Origin: Fidelibacterota bacterium UBA6817 | Lineage (GTDB): Bacteria; Fidelibacterota; Fidelibacteria; Fidelibacterales; Fidelibacteraceae | Assembly: GCA_002452555.1 (NCBI GenBank) | Contig: DKER01000041.1 | Location: 11,094-27,607, forward strand | Length of the DNA: 16,514 nucleotides | Direction: 5' to 3' | Part shown: positions 1 to 6,407 of the stretch, piece by piece | Layout of the letters: every line of letters begins with the position of its first letter | How positions within the stretch are numbered: the stretch's first letter is position 1 | Made by a program: the position numbers and the translations under genes | The notes under the pieces: model-generated | Told to the model about the DNA's origin: nothing | The model's database searches: none | The model's input: only the letters and a program-made list of their open reading frames with translations

Positions 1-1146
1 GTTTAGCAGAGAATTTTTAATTTTCCTGCTGTGCTGCAGAGATACAATATGCTGGATAAAAACATCCTTGTTTGCATCATCATAACCGCCGTTAAAATGC
101 GGATCCGAGTAAAAGTTATAGCGCCTGTCTGAGCGGTTTTTCAAATTAAATCCATACTGTGGTGAGATTCCATCCCAGGAAAAATGTGTGGTTTCATCCC
201 CGGATATCCATTCTAACCGCGTCATTTTATCCGGTGAATTTTTTTGAAGTCCCAAATGTGCAGATTTCTGAACAGTGCCGCTTCCGATTCGGTATCCGGC
301 GTTATTCAGGTAGCTTCCACGGGAGTAGACGAACAGATTTTTCCCCCAGAATGGTTGTCCGTTATATGTTACAGACAGTTTTCTTCCCGGTAGATTTAAT
401 CCGGACGCCTCCAGATAATTTCCGTATCCCGTTGAAATTTGAAATCCCTGTGGAAGATGGGCGTAGTTTGTTTCCAGGTTTACCGTTCCCCCGAAAACGG
501 TTGAGCCATGCAGAAAATTTCCTGTTCCCCGTTGAATTTGAATATTCGATACTGCCGATAGGATATCTCCATGATCTACCCAGTAAACCGAATGGGATTC
601 CGGATCATTCAACGGAATTCCATTCAGCATGATTCCGATCCTGTCCTGTGAAAACCCCCGAATTTTCAAGTATGAATAGCCGGTTCCGTTTCCTGCATCA
701 GAATAGACATACACACCGGGGGTCTGATTAAGAATGACAGGAACATCCTGATGTGAATACGATGCCTGGATGTTTTTTCTGTCTATTGCAGAAAAGGCCA
801 CGGGTGTATGACCTTTAACGGCTCGTTTTGTTACGACATGGATTTCTTCCGATTGAAGGACGTCAGGTGTCATGGATATTCGTGTGAATTTCCTGTTTAT
901 CTGAACAATTCTGTTTTTATACTGTATATGTCTGATATCTAGCAAAACAGGTATGGTATCTGCTGAAAGGTAGAAGAAACCTGACGGATCACTGATTGTT
1001 CCTCTATCCGTTCCCTCTATAACAATGTTTGCGTACGGTACCGGTTCTCCGGTGCCGGATGCCTGAATGAATCCTTCAATTGTTACACCAGATGCTGTGT
1101 TAATGATTAAAAGCATGCATGCAGTGAATACGGAAATATTTTTCAT
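1..1146 (-). CDS. TonB-dependent outer-membrane receptor, probably for thiamine or a precursor (C-terminus beyond window)
   Basis: The reading frame is open from the ATG at 1146 to the window edge, giving 382 residues of a receptor usually 650-900 long. Residues 1-20 look like a signal peptide. Residues about 21-95 resemble the carboxypeptidase-regulatory-like (CarboxypepD_reg/DUF4480-type) domain that precedes many FCB-group receptors (GEPVPYANIVIEGT, then a SDPSGFF turn). Residues about 110-225 are the plug, with the recognisable pieces LNQTPGVYVYSDAG, LKIRGFSQDRIGIMLNGIPL and VFGGTVNLET; barrel strands follow. The start is set by GGAGG five bases upstream of ATG. The gene would sit in the outer membrane and import its ligand using TonB-ExbBD energy. 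The plug says nothing about substrate; the TPP riboswitch directly upstream is what points to thiamine or its HMP/thiazole precursors. It lies 112 bases behind the HD-domain gene on the same strand and may be that operon's last gene. Confidence 0.93.
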   Translation of the reverse strand, partial: MKNISVFTACMLLIINTASGVTIEGFIQASGTGEPVPYANIVIEGTDRGTISDPSGFFYLSADTIPVLLDIRHIQYKNRIVQINRKFTRISMTPDVLQSEEIHVVTKRAVKGHTPVAFSAIDRKNIQASYSHQDVPVILNQTPGVYVYSDAGNGTGYSYLKIRGFSQDRIGIMLNGIPLNDPESHSVYWVDHGDILSAVSNIQIQRGTGNFLHGSTVFGGTVNLETNYAHLPQGFQISTGYGNYLEASGLNLPGRKLSVTYNGQPFWGKNLFVYSRGSYLNNAGYRIGSGTVQKSAHLGLQKNSPDKMTRLEWISGDETTHFSWDGISPQYGFNLKNRSDRRYNFYSDPHFNGGYDDANKDVFIQHIVSLQHSRKIKNSLLN

Positions 1147-1225
1147 GTTTTCCTCCGCCGGTATTATCCGTTTCAGGTTCAAGGGTTTGTTCTCAGCCGC
1201 CTTTTTTAGACAGCACCCCTAACAT
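1145..1225 (-). promoter_or_regulatory. TPP riboswitch (THI element) with built-in ribosome binding site and start codon
   Basis: Read leftward, the stretch carries the THI-box signatures in order: AGGGGTGC, GGCTGAGA, ACCCTTGAACCTGA, CGGATAATACCGG and GCGGAGGA. Helices can be assigned by eye. P1 is AUGUU (1225-1221) with AACAU (1149-1145). P2 is AGGGGU with ACCCUU (one G-U). P3 is GCUGUC with GGCGGC around an A-rich loop. P5 is CGG with CCG around AUAAUA. CUGAGA is the pyrimidine-binding bulge and GGAUAAU belongs to the pyrophosphate side. The AGG of the Shine-Dalgarno (1156-1152) would pair with CCU in P4, and the first two bases of the receptor's ATG form the end of P1. Bound TPP should therefore hide both the ribosome site and the start codon, which means translational OFF control without a separate expression platform. 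No terminator hairpin is present. Confidence 0.93.
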
Positions 1226-1236
1226 TTCATGATTAA

Positions 1237-1242
1237 TTTATA
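1237..1242 (-). promoter_or_regulatory. Possible -10 box for the riboswitch transcript
   Basis: TATAAA on the minus strand would place a transcript start near 1230, about five bases before the P1 helix of the aptamer. No good -35 is visible at 16-18 bases upstream, where the sequence is the 3' end of the HD-domain gene. The receptor could instead be read through from the upstream operon. Weak call. Confidence 0.3.
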
Positions 1243-1258
1243 AAGTTTGTAAGAAATT

Positions 1259-1843
1259 TTAAAGAGCTACTTTTAAATTTACATCCCGATTACGCGAGCC
1301 ATCGATAGATAGTTGGATAAAGTCTGATTCATCCATGGATAATGTGCTAACAGCATCTGCAATAAATTCACGATTGACTGAAGCCGCAAAGGATTTATCT
1401 TTCAATTTTTTTCGTATGGATTTTGGTTTGGTTCCTTCAAGTTTACCTTCCGGGCGGAGAATAACATAAGCAGTAATAATTCCCGTAATATTTTCTACCC
1501 CTGCCAGACAATAGTCCAACACAGACCTTCTTTTTGGACGTTTATCGTCCATCCCTTCCGTATGTGAGAGGATTGCCTGAAACATTTCAGGCATGTCGAA
1601 ACCGGATTCTTTGAGAATTTCCACGGTTTTATATCCGTGATGAGCATTATTTCCCTCGATAATATCCGAATCAAGGTCATGGAGAAGACCGGTAATGCCC
1701 CAAAACGTTTCATCTTCCTGAATCCGGCAGGCCAGTTTCCTCATGATAACGTCTGTCTCGAGGGAATGTTTTCTTAAATAGTCGGTTTTCAGGTATTGAT
1801 TAAAAATCGGCAGGGCTTCCTCATAGGATATTTGGGCCTTCAT
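1259..1843 (-). CDS. HD-domain phosphohydrolase, COG2316-like
   Basis: A 194-residue protein of the HD superfamily. The metal ligands are visible as H26, the H55-D56 pair in LLHDLD, D58, and the H68-H69 pair in NNAHHG. The second half (TGIITAYVILRP, then KSIRKKLKDKSFAASVNRE) matches my memory of the COG2316 family of short stand-alone HD proteins, which are common in anaerobes and have no firmly known substrate. Full family length, cytoplasmic, no membrane segment. The ATG at 1843 shares its A with the TGA of the lipoprotein gene upstream, and AAGGAG lies about eight bases before it. A TTG one codon earlier (1846) is a less likely start. The overlap suggests translational coupling within the three-gene leftward operon. 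The specific substrate (nucleotide or phosphate monoester) is unknown. Confidence 0.88.
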   Translation of the reverse strand: MKAQISYEEALPIFNQYLKTDYLRKHSLETDVIMRKLACRIQEDETFWGITGLLHDLDSDIIEGNNAHHGYKTVEILKESGFDMPEMFQAILSHTEGMDDKRPKRRSVLDYCLAGVENITGIITAYVILRPEGKLEGTKPKSIRKKLKDKSFAASVNREFIADAVSTLSMDESDFIQLSIDGSRNRDVNLKVAL

Positions 1844-2154
1844 CAATAAGGCTCCTTTTTGTTAACACGTTTTTTTTCTATCAAAACCGGATAATATCCC
1901 CGGGCTTGAATGGCTTCTAGTATTCGATCCGAATGGGTTTGATACCTGTCATATTTAATGCTGATATGATCAGTATCCGGACTGATTGCCACATACGTAA
2001 TCCCCGCCAAACCGATTAGGGAGTATTTCAATGTGTCCAAAATTGTAGCGCTGTCCCCGGTTTCAATTTTTAGTTCAATACGGTTGATATTGGATTGACA
2101 TGAGATCAGAGTAAATAAAGCAATAAGGATTATTGAAAAAAAACGGAGAATCAT
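1843..2154 (-). CDS. Small lipoprotein with a degenerate HMA-like fold
   Basis: A 103-residue protein. Residues 1-19 are a lipoprotein signal peptide: a charged start, a hydrophobic run, and lipobox LISC with C19 as the lipidated cysteine. The rest (about 27-88) has the spacing of a heavy-metal-associated ferredoxin-like domain: a helix after DSATILDTLKYSL, the strand and turn GLAGITYVAIS, a strand ISIKYDRYQ, then a helix ending in ILEAIQARGYYP, the usual HMA ending. The CxxC metal site that would sit before the first helix is absent (GDSAT), so it probably does not bind copper or mercury in the usual way. It begins in an ATGA overlap with the RodZ-like gene and ends in a TGATG overlap with the HD-domain gene. 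The HMA assignment rests on pattern alone; a simple lipoprotein of unknown function is the alternative. Confidence 0.72.
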   Translation of the reverse strand: MILRFFSIILIALFTLISCQSNINRIELKIETGDSATILDTLKYSLIGLAGITYVAISPDTDHISIKYDRYQTHSDRILEAIQARGYYPVLIEKKRVNKKEPY

Positions 2155-3005
2155 GGTTTGGACCCGTACAAAGAAACCTGTCCCATATCGTTCACCTCAA
2201 TGATAATCGGTTTGTTTGAAGATATAGGCAGTGTCTGGCCATTTAATAAAATCCGGCATTTATCCGGCTGAAAAATTTTCAGTCTGAATGAAGCATTGAC
2301 TGTTATGGAATGATTGATGTTTTTTTGGATAAGATTTTCCCGTGAGCGTTCATTTTCAACCTGAAGTAAATAGATAAGGTTTTCCTGCGGGAGAATTTCC
2401 AAAACATAGGGACGTTTCAGCGTAATGTTGTTTTTTCCGTCAAGAGGAATCATTTCTTTTGGAATACTGATTATATCCGGTTCAGCATCTACAACGGTTT
2501 GACTGAGTGTATCGGTTAATGATGGTTTGTTTGATAAAAAATCATGACTTTCATAGTATTGAAATACAATGACTGCAGCAGCGACAATGATAATACCGGA
2601 AATAAGAAGGAATGGATTTCGCTTTTTTCTGCTTTTATATGTGAACGGGGATGACTCTTTTTTATGATTGGTGTTCTTTTTCGGGACTTTGGGCTTTTTT
2701 TGAATATTTCCGGGAGTATGAGCAAGGAGTTCTTCATAGTCAAATCCAAGTTCACGGGCATAGGTTTTTAAAAATAATCGAATATATGTTTCCGGAAGGG
2801 CTGAAAAATCTCCTTTTTCAATCGCTTCAAAATAGCGGATATTGATTTTTGTGCGCAGACTCAGGTCTTCCAATGATATCTTTTTATTCAGTCTTTTCTT
2901 ACGCAGGGAATCCCAGTAATCCAAACGATCCTGTTCTTGTTTCATTATATTGTCAGTCGACAATTCGGCTTTCCCGTTTTGATTGCTATTCTTTTTATCA
3001 ATCAT
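2151..3005 (-). CDS. RodZ-like membrane protein with N-terminal helix-turn-helix
   Basis: A 284-residue protein from the ATG at 3005. Residues about 30-91 form the RodZ-type HTH_25 domain (LRKKRLNKKISLEDLSLRTK, then a YFEAIEKGD and LPETYIRLFLKTYA stretch). Residues about 92-130 are a lysine-rich linker. Residues about 131-150 form one transmembrane helix. A periplasmic C-terminal part of about 130 residues resembles the DUF4115 beta domain. RodZ couples MreB filaments to the elongation machinery, but this plan is also common in proteins never tested for that role, so I give no symbol. No mreB or cell-wall gene is in view. The start is uncertain: a TTG at 3017 and an ATG at 2945 are in frame and none has a strong Shine-Dalgarno. 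Its stop overlaps the next ATG (ATGA), making it the first gene of the leftward operon. It is divergent from the corrinoid adenosyltransferase, with about 120 bases between them. Confidence 0.85.
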   Translation of the reverse strand: MIDKKNSNQNGKAELSTDNIMKQEQDRLDYWDSLRKKRLNKKISLEDLSLRTKINIRYFEAIEKGDFSALPETYIRLFLKTYARELGFDYEELLAHTPGNIQKKPKVPKKNTNHKKESSPFTYKSRKKRNPFLLISGIIIVAAAVIVFQYYESHDFLSNKPSLTDTLSQTVVDAEPDIISIPKEMIPLDGKNNITLKRPYVLEILPQENLIYLLQVENERSRENLIQKNINHSITVNASFRLKIFQPDKCRILLNGQTLPISSNKPIIIEVNDMGQVSLYGSKP

Positions 3006-3126
3006 ATAATTATCCAATTTTCATTGAATATAATAAAAAACTTGGAGCAATTAAATCATACAATTTCTATTAACAGGCAGTTTTTATGAATCTTTTATAT
3101 ATTATCCTGAGTATGAAAGGAATGAA

Positions 3127-3663
3127 ATGAAAAAGAATAAAGGAATGATCCTTGTCTATACGGGAAACGGGAAGGGTAAAACCACATCTGCGTTGGGAAC
3201 TGCCTTACGCAGTATAGGTTATGACTGGAAAGTTTGTATGATCCAGTTTATTAAGGGGGATTGGCACTACGGCGAGATTGAATCGATAAGACTTTTGGGT
3301 TCTAATATGGAATTATACCGGATGGGTAAGGGATTTTATCATATTATGGGAGATGATCAGCCGGAAGAAGAACACAGAAAAGCCGCAGAAAATGCCTTGG
3401 AATTTGCACGGAAAAAAATGCTTTCAGGACAGTATCAGCTGATCATTTTAGATGAAGTTCTGGTTAGTGTGCATGTTAAAATGCTCGAAGAGGAAGCACT
3501 GATAGATTTTTTAAAGGATAAGCCGCATGCTGTTCATGTTATATTAACGGGAAGAGGTGCGTCGGAACGAATTATTGAATATGCGGATCTGGTGACGGAA
3601 ATGAAAGAGATCAAACATCCGTTTCAAAAAGGGATCCCTGCCGTGAAGGGGATTGATTTTTAA
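3127..3663 (+). CDS. cobO: Cob(I)yrinic acid a,c-diamide (corrinoid) adenosyltransferase, CobA/CobO/BtuR family
   Basis: A 178-residue cytoplasmic enzyme that transfers the adenosyl group of ATP to Co(I) corrinoid, giving adenosylcobalamin or its precursors. The family P-loop GNGKGKTT is at residues 13-20, IQFIKGDWHYGE at 39-50, and the Walker-B-like LIILDE at 105-110. It continues through HVILTGRGASERIIEYADLV and ends in PFQKGIPAVKGIDF, the usual C-terminus. Full length for the family. AAGGA lies about seven bases before ATG. The TAA stop overlaps an upstream, out-of-favour ATG of nadA, and the two genes are almost certainly one transcript. No cobalamin riboswitch precedes it and no other cobalamin gene is in view, so it may serve salvage rather than full synthesis. 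The residues after the DE pair (VLVSVHVK) differ from the common INYALDY form. Confidence 0.93.
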   Translation: MKKNKGMILVYTGNGKGKTTSALGTALRSIGYDWKVCMIQFIKGDWHYGEIESIRLLGSNMELYRMGKGFYHIMGDDQPEEEHRKAAENALEFARKKMLSGQYQLIILDEVLVSVHVKMLEEEALIDFLKDKPHAVHVILTGRGASERIIEYADLVTEMKEIKHPFQKGIPAVKGIDF

Positions 3664-3666
3664 TGC

Positions 3667-3673
3667 AGGAGGG
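3667..3673 (+). promoter_or_regulatory. Ribosome binding site deciding the nadA start
   Basis: AGGAGGG ends four bases before the ATG at 3678. This favours that ATG over the in-frame one at 3663, which falls on the stop codon of the previous gene and has no Shine-Dalgarno. Confidence 0.8.
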
Positions 3674-3677
3674 TTAC

Positions 3678-4769
3678 ATGAATGGTTTTGAAAAAGGCGT
3701 TGAATTCTTCACAAATACAAAGGCTGATCCGTCAATTATTGATAAAATCACAGCCTTAAAAGAAACATTAAAAGATAATACAGTATTTCTTGCACATCAT
3801 TATCAGCGGGATGATATTGTACAGTTTGCTGACATAACAGGTGATTCGTTAAAACTCGCCCGGGAAGCAGCGAAAATTAAAGATAAGAAATATATTGTCT
3901 TCTGCGGTGTTCATTTCATGGCTGAAAGTGCTGATATCCTTACAACACCTGACCGGATTGTTCTCATGCCTGAACCCATGGCCGGTTGTCCCCTGGCGGA
4001 AATGGCAGATATAGCAGAAGTTGAGTATGTTTGGCGTTATTTAAAAGATACTGTCCAGAGTAAAATTATTCCTGTAACGTATATTAATTCGACGGCAAAA
4101 ATTAAGGCATTTGTCGGTCGGAATGGCGGTGTGGTTTGCACCAGCGGAAACGCATCGAAGATTTTTGACTGGTGTTTTAATCACGGGGATAAGGTGCTTT
4201 TTCTTCCGGATCGCTATTTGGGTGAAAATACTGCACGGAGTAAAGGGTTGGGTGACAATGATTTGTGTATGATTACCGGAAACAAGTTTGAACCTGATTT
4301 TTCCGGCTGCGCAAATCGGGCTAAAGTCTTGTTATGGGATGGATATTGTTCCGTTCACAGACGTTTTAAGGTGGAAGATATTATGAAAATGCGTACCGAA
4401 TATCCCGGTATAAAAATTATTGTTCATCCGGAATGCAGTCACCCTGTCGTCCGTGCTTCAGACGAATCCGGAAGCACGGAGCAAATCATCCGTGTTATCC
4501 AGGAATCAAAACCCGGATCAGTCTGGGCTGTAGGCACTGAAGCGCATCTGATTCATAGAATCGGAAATTTATTTCCCGATAAAACCGTTCTTCAGCTCGG
4601 TAACCGCGGATACCAGTGCGTTACAATGTCTCAAACAACCCCTGAAAAATTACTGAAAGTTCTGGACGCATTAAAAGACGGCAGGATAATGAACAGAATT
4701 CAGGTTGATGCAAAAACTGCATCAGAAGCCTATATGGCTTTAAATAGAATGCTTGAGATAACCGGTTAA
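3678..4769 (+). CDS. nadA: Quinolinate synthase A
   Basis: A 363-residue 4Fe-4S enzyme that condenses iminoaspartate with dihydroxyacetone phosphate to quinolinate in de novo NAD synthesis. Recognisable blocks are LAHHYQRDDIVQFADITGDS, YIVFCGVHFMAESADIL, MAGCPLAEMAD, YINSTAKIKAFVG, WDGYCSVH, IIVHPECSHPVV, WAVGTEAHLI and the final ALNRMLEITG. The three predicted cluster ligands are C104 (AGCPLAE), C224 (DGYCSVH) and C314 (GYQCVTM). Length and the insert around residues 195-215 resemble the long Bacillus-type enzyme rather than the 300-residue form. The start at 3678 was chosen for its strong Shine-Dalgarno. It lies right behind the corrinoid adenosyltransferase. nadB and nadC are not in the window, so the iminoaspartate source (NadB or aspartate dehydrogenase) must be elsewhere. 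Its TAA is interlocked with the TAA of the convergent histidine kinase. Confidence 0.97.
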   Translation: MNGFEKGVEFFTNTKADPSIIDKITALKETLKDNTVFLAHHYQRDDIVQFADITGDSLKLAREAAKIKDKKYIVFCGVHFMAESADILTTPDRIVLMPEPMAGCPLAEMADIAEVEYVWRYLKDTVQSKIIPVTYINSTAKIKAFVGRNGGVVCTSGNASKIFDWCFNHGDKVLFLPDRYLGENTARSKGLGDNDLCMITGNKFEPDFSGCANRAKVLLWDGYCSVHRRFKVEDIMKMRTEYPGIKIIVHPECSHPVVRASDESGSTEQIIRVIQESKPGSVWAVGTEAHLIHRIGNLFPDKTVLQLGNRGYQCVTMSQTTPEKLLKVLDALKDGRIMNRIQVDAKTASEAYMALNRMLEITG

Positions 4770-6166
4770 GATGATTTCCATAGGATCATATATTTTAATC
4801 CTCCGGAAGACTCAACGAGAAGTTTACCCTGTATTTGCGAAACAAGCGTGTCAATCAGGTGAAGACCCAAAGAATGTTCACTGCATTTTTCAAAAGAATC
4901 CGGCAATCCGGGACCATTATCATATATTATTAATGTAAAATTATCATTTTCCTTTGCCAACTGAATCCCGATCTCAGGTTTAGGTGTATTCTTAAATGCG
5001 TGTTTCAGACTGTTGGATATGATTTCATTCAAAATTAACCCTAACGGAATGGCCTGGTTTATGATGATGCCTGTTTCTTGGATATCAAATTTAAAATCGA
5101 TATGCATCGGCAAATTGTTGTATGAGGCCAGCAGATAACTGGCCAGTTTTTTTGAGTATTCAGTAAAGCTGATATGAGTCAGATCATCCGACTTATAAAG
5201 CCGTTCATGGATCAGAGCCATGGATTTTATACGGTTTTGACTTTCACTAAAGATTTCTCTGTCTTTTTCGTCTTTAATGCTGCGTACCTGAATATTTAAA
5301 AGGGATGATATGATTTGCATATTATTCTTAACGCGATGGTGAATTTCCTTTAATAGAAGTTCCTTTTCTTTTAACTCCTTGACAATCATCTCCTGTGTTT
5401 TAACTTGCTGCGTTATATCTCTGTAAATTCCGTAAACCGCAATCTGATCATTTTCCATGAGTATTGGTTTTCCAATAATGGATACATGAATGATTTCCCC
5501 TGATTTTTTCTTCCTTACTGTTTCAAAATTGATGTTTTTCCCGTCAGCAACCTGCATCGTTGCATTCAATCCTTCATTTTTCAAATGATCGGGAACAACC
5601 AGACTGTTTATGGGTTTTCCAAAACATTCTTCCTGAGTAAAACCGAATAAATCCGTAAAAGCATAATTCGCTTTCAGAACATTATCATTATTGTCCAAAA
5701 TTACGATGGCATCCGGAGACTGCTGAAACAGATTTTCAAAATAAGCTTTCTGAATTTTATGCTTTCCAGAAATATTTTTCAGTTCTGTCAAATCACGCCC
5801 GTTGATGATTATTCCAATGATTTCCTCTTCATATTTATAGGGATAACACGAGACATAAATAAACCGGCTGATATTTTTATGTGTATACCAAGTGCTGTAC
5901 CGAACAATCTTATCGGACAGACATTTTTCCAGTTTGGGCTTTATTTTTGTATTGAAAAAGGAGGTGCCGAAAATCTCTGCATGCGTCTTTCCAATAATTT
6001 CATCCGGTTTGATTCGGAAATGTTTTTTGTAAGCATTGTTAACATATCTGTATCTGAATGACGTATCCAATACGGAAACATAGTCATGTGCAATTACCAA
6101 TGACCTGAGATAATTTTCAATTTTTTCCGTTTTGTATGGACTATCATTATACCGTGTGGAATTCAT
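4766..6166 (-). CDS. Soluble sensor histidine kinase: PAS-PAS-HisKA_2-HATPase
   Basis: A 466-residue cytoplasmic kinase with no membrane segment. PAS domain 1 covers residues about 22-130 (VLDTSFRYRYVNNAYKKHF, ending INGRDLTELK). PAS domain 2 covers about 140-258 (IVILDNNDNVLKANYAF, FGFTQEE, ending GIYRDITQQVK). A short coiled stretch (about 258-273) leads to the HisKA_2 dimerisation motif LLKEIHHRVKNNMQIISSLL, with H276 the expected phosphoacceptor. The ATP-binding domain has the N box around N380 and N385 (LILNEIISNSLKHAF), the G1-type DNGPGLP at 416-422, and a second glycine motif SLGLHLID. AGAGG lies about six bases before ATG. No response regulator is in the window, so it is an orphan kinase. 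The ligand cannot be read; no heme- or flavin-specific residues stand out. It ends in a four-base tail-to-tail overlap with nadA. Confidence 0.93.
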   Translation of the reverse strand: MNSTRYNDSPYKTEKIENYLRSLVIAHDYVSVLDTSFRYRYVNNAYKKHFRIKPDEIIGKTHAEIFGTSFFNTKIKPKLEKCLSDKIVRYSTWYTHKNISRFIYVSCYPYKYEEEIIGIIINGRDLTELKNISGKHKIQKAYFENLFQQSPDAIVILDNNDNVLKANYAFTDLFGFTQEECFGKPINSLVVPDHLKNEGLNATMQVADGKNINFETVRKKKSGEIIHVSIIGKPILMENDQIAVYGIYRDITQQVKTQEMIVKELKEKELLLKEIHHRVKNNMQIISSLLNIQVRSIKDEKDREIFSESQNRIKSMALIHERLYKSDDLTHISFTEYSKKLASYLLASYNNLPMHIDFKFDIQETGIIINQAIPLGLILNEIISNSLKHAFKNTPKPEIGIQLAKENDNFTLIIYDNGPGLPDSFEKCSEHSLGLHLIDTLVSQIQGKLLVESSGGLKYMILWKSS

Positions 6167-6267
6167 ATGGACCTCTTAGCATTCTTATGATGAGTCATAT
6201 TCGTAGATTTAAGGATCAACATTATGCTCGTTCTGAACAAAACCACTGATTATTTGAATATTTAAAA

Positions 6268-6287
6268 CCGGGAAAAAGCTGTCCCGG
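6268..6287. repeat. Inverted repeat CCGGGA-(8)-TCCCGG in the divergent gap
   Basis: Two perfect six-base GC-rich arms flank AAAAGCTG inside an otherwise AT-rich 241-base gap between the divergent histidine kinase and beta-CASP genes. TATAAT lies four bases to its right (6292-6297), so the arms would cover the -35 region of a rightward promoter. A repressor or activator site is the natural reading. No T-run follows, which argues against a terminator. Function inferred. Confidence 0.4.
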
Positions 6288-6407
6288 GCGTTATAATATA
6301 CTGTTGGAAGGGAACAGATTTTTTTTTCTTTCATACATAACATATCATAATAAACGTAAATTATTATGAAGAGCTAAATATACAAAGGGAATAATTAGGG
6401 AGAGCAA

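Noticed and set aside
159..632. A 157-codon + strand open frame.
   Set aside because: It lies opposite the TonB-dependent receptor, whose minus-strand translation has clear family motifs throughout; the + frame product is low-complexity and has no recognisable motif.
3006..3126. A possible cobalamin riboswitch before the corrinoid adenosyltransferase.
   Set aside because: The gap is only about 120 bases, AT-rich, and lacks the B12-box; the element would also need more space.
3703..3717. TTGAATTCTTCACAA, resembling a Rex operator.
   Set aside because: Only one half-site fits, the spacing is wrong, and it lies inside the nadA coding region.
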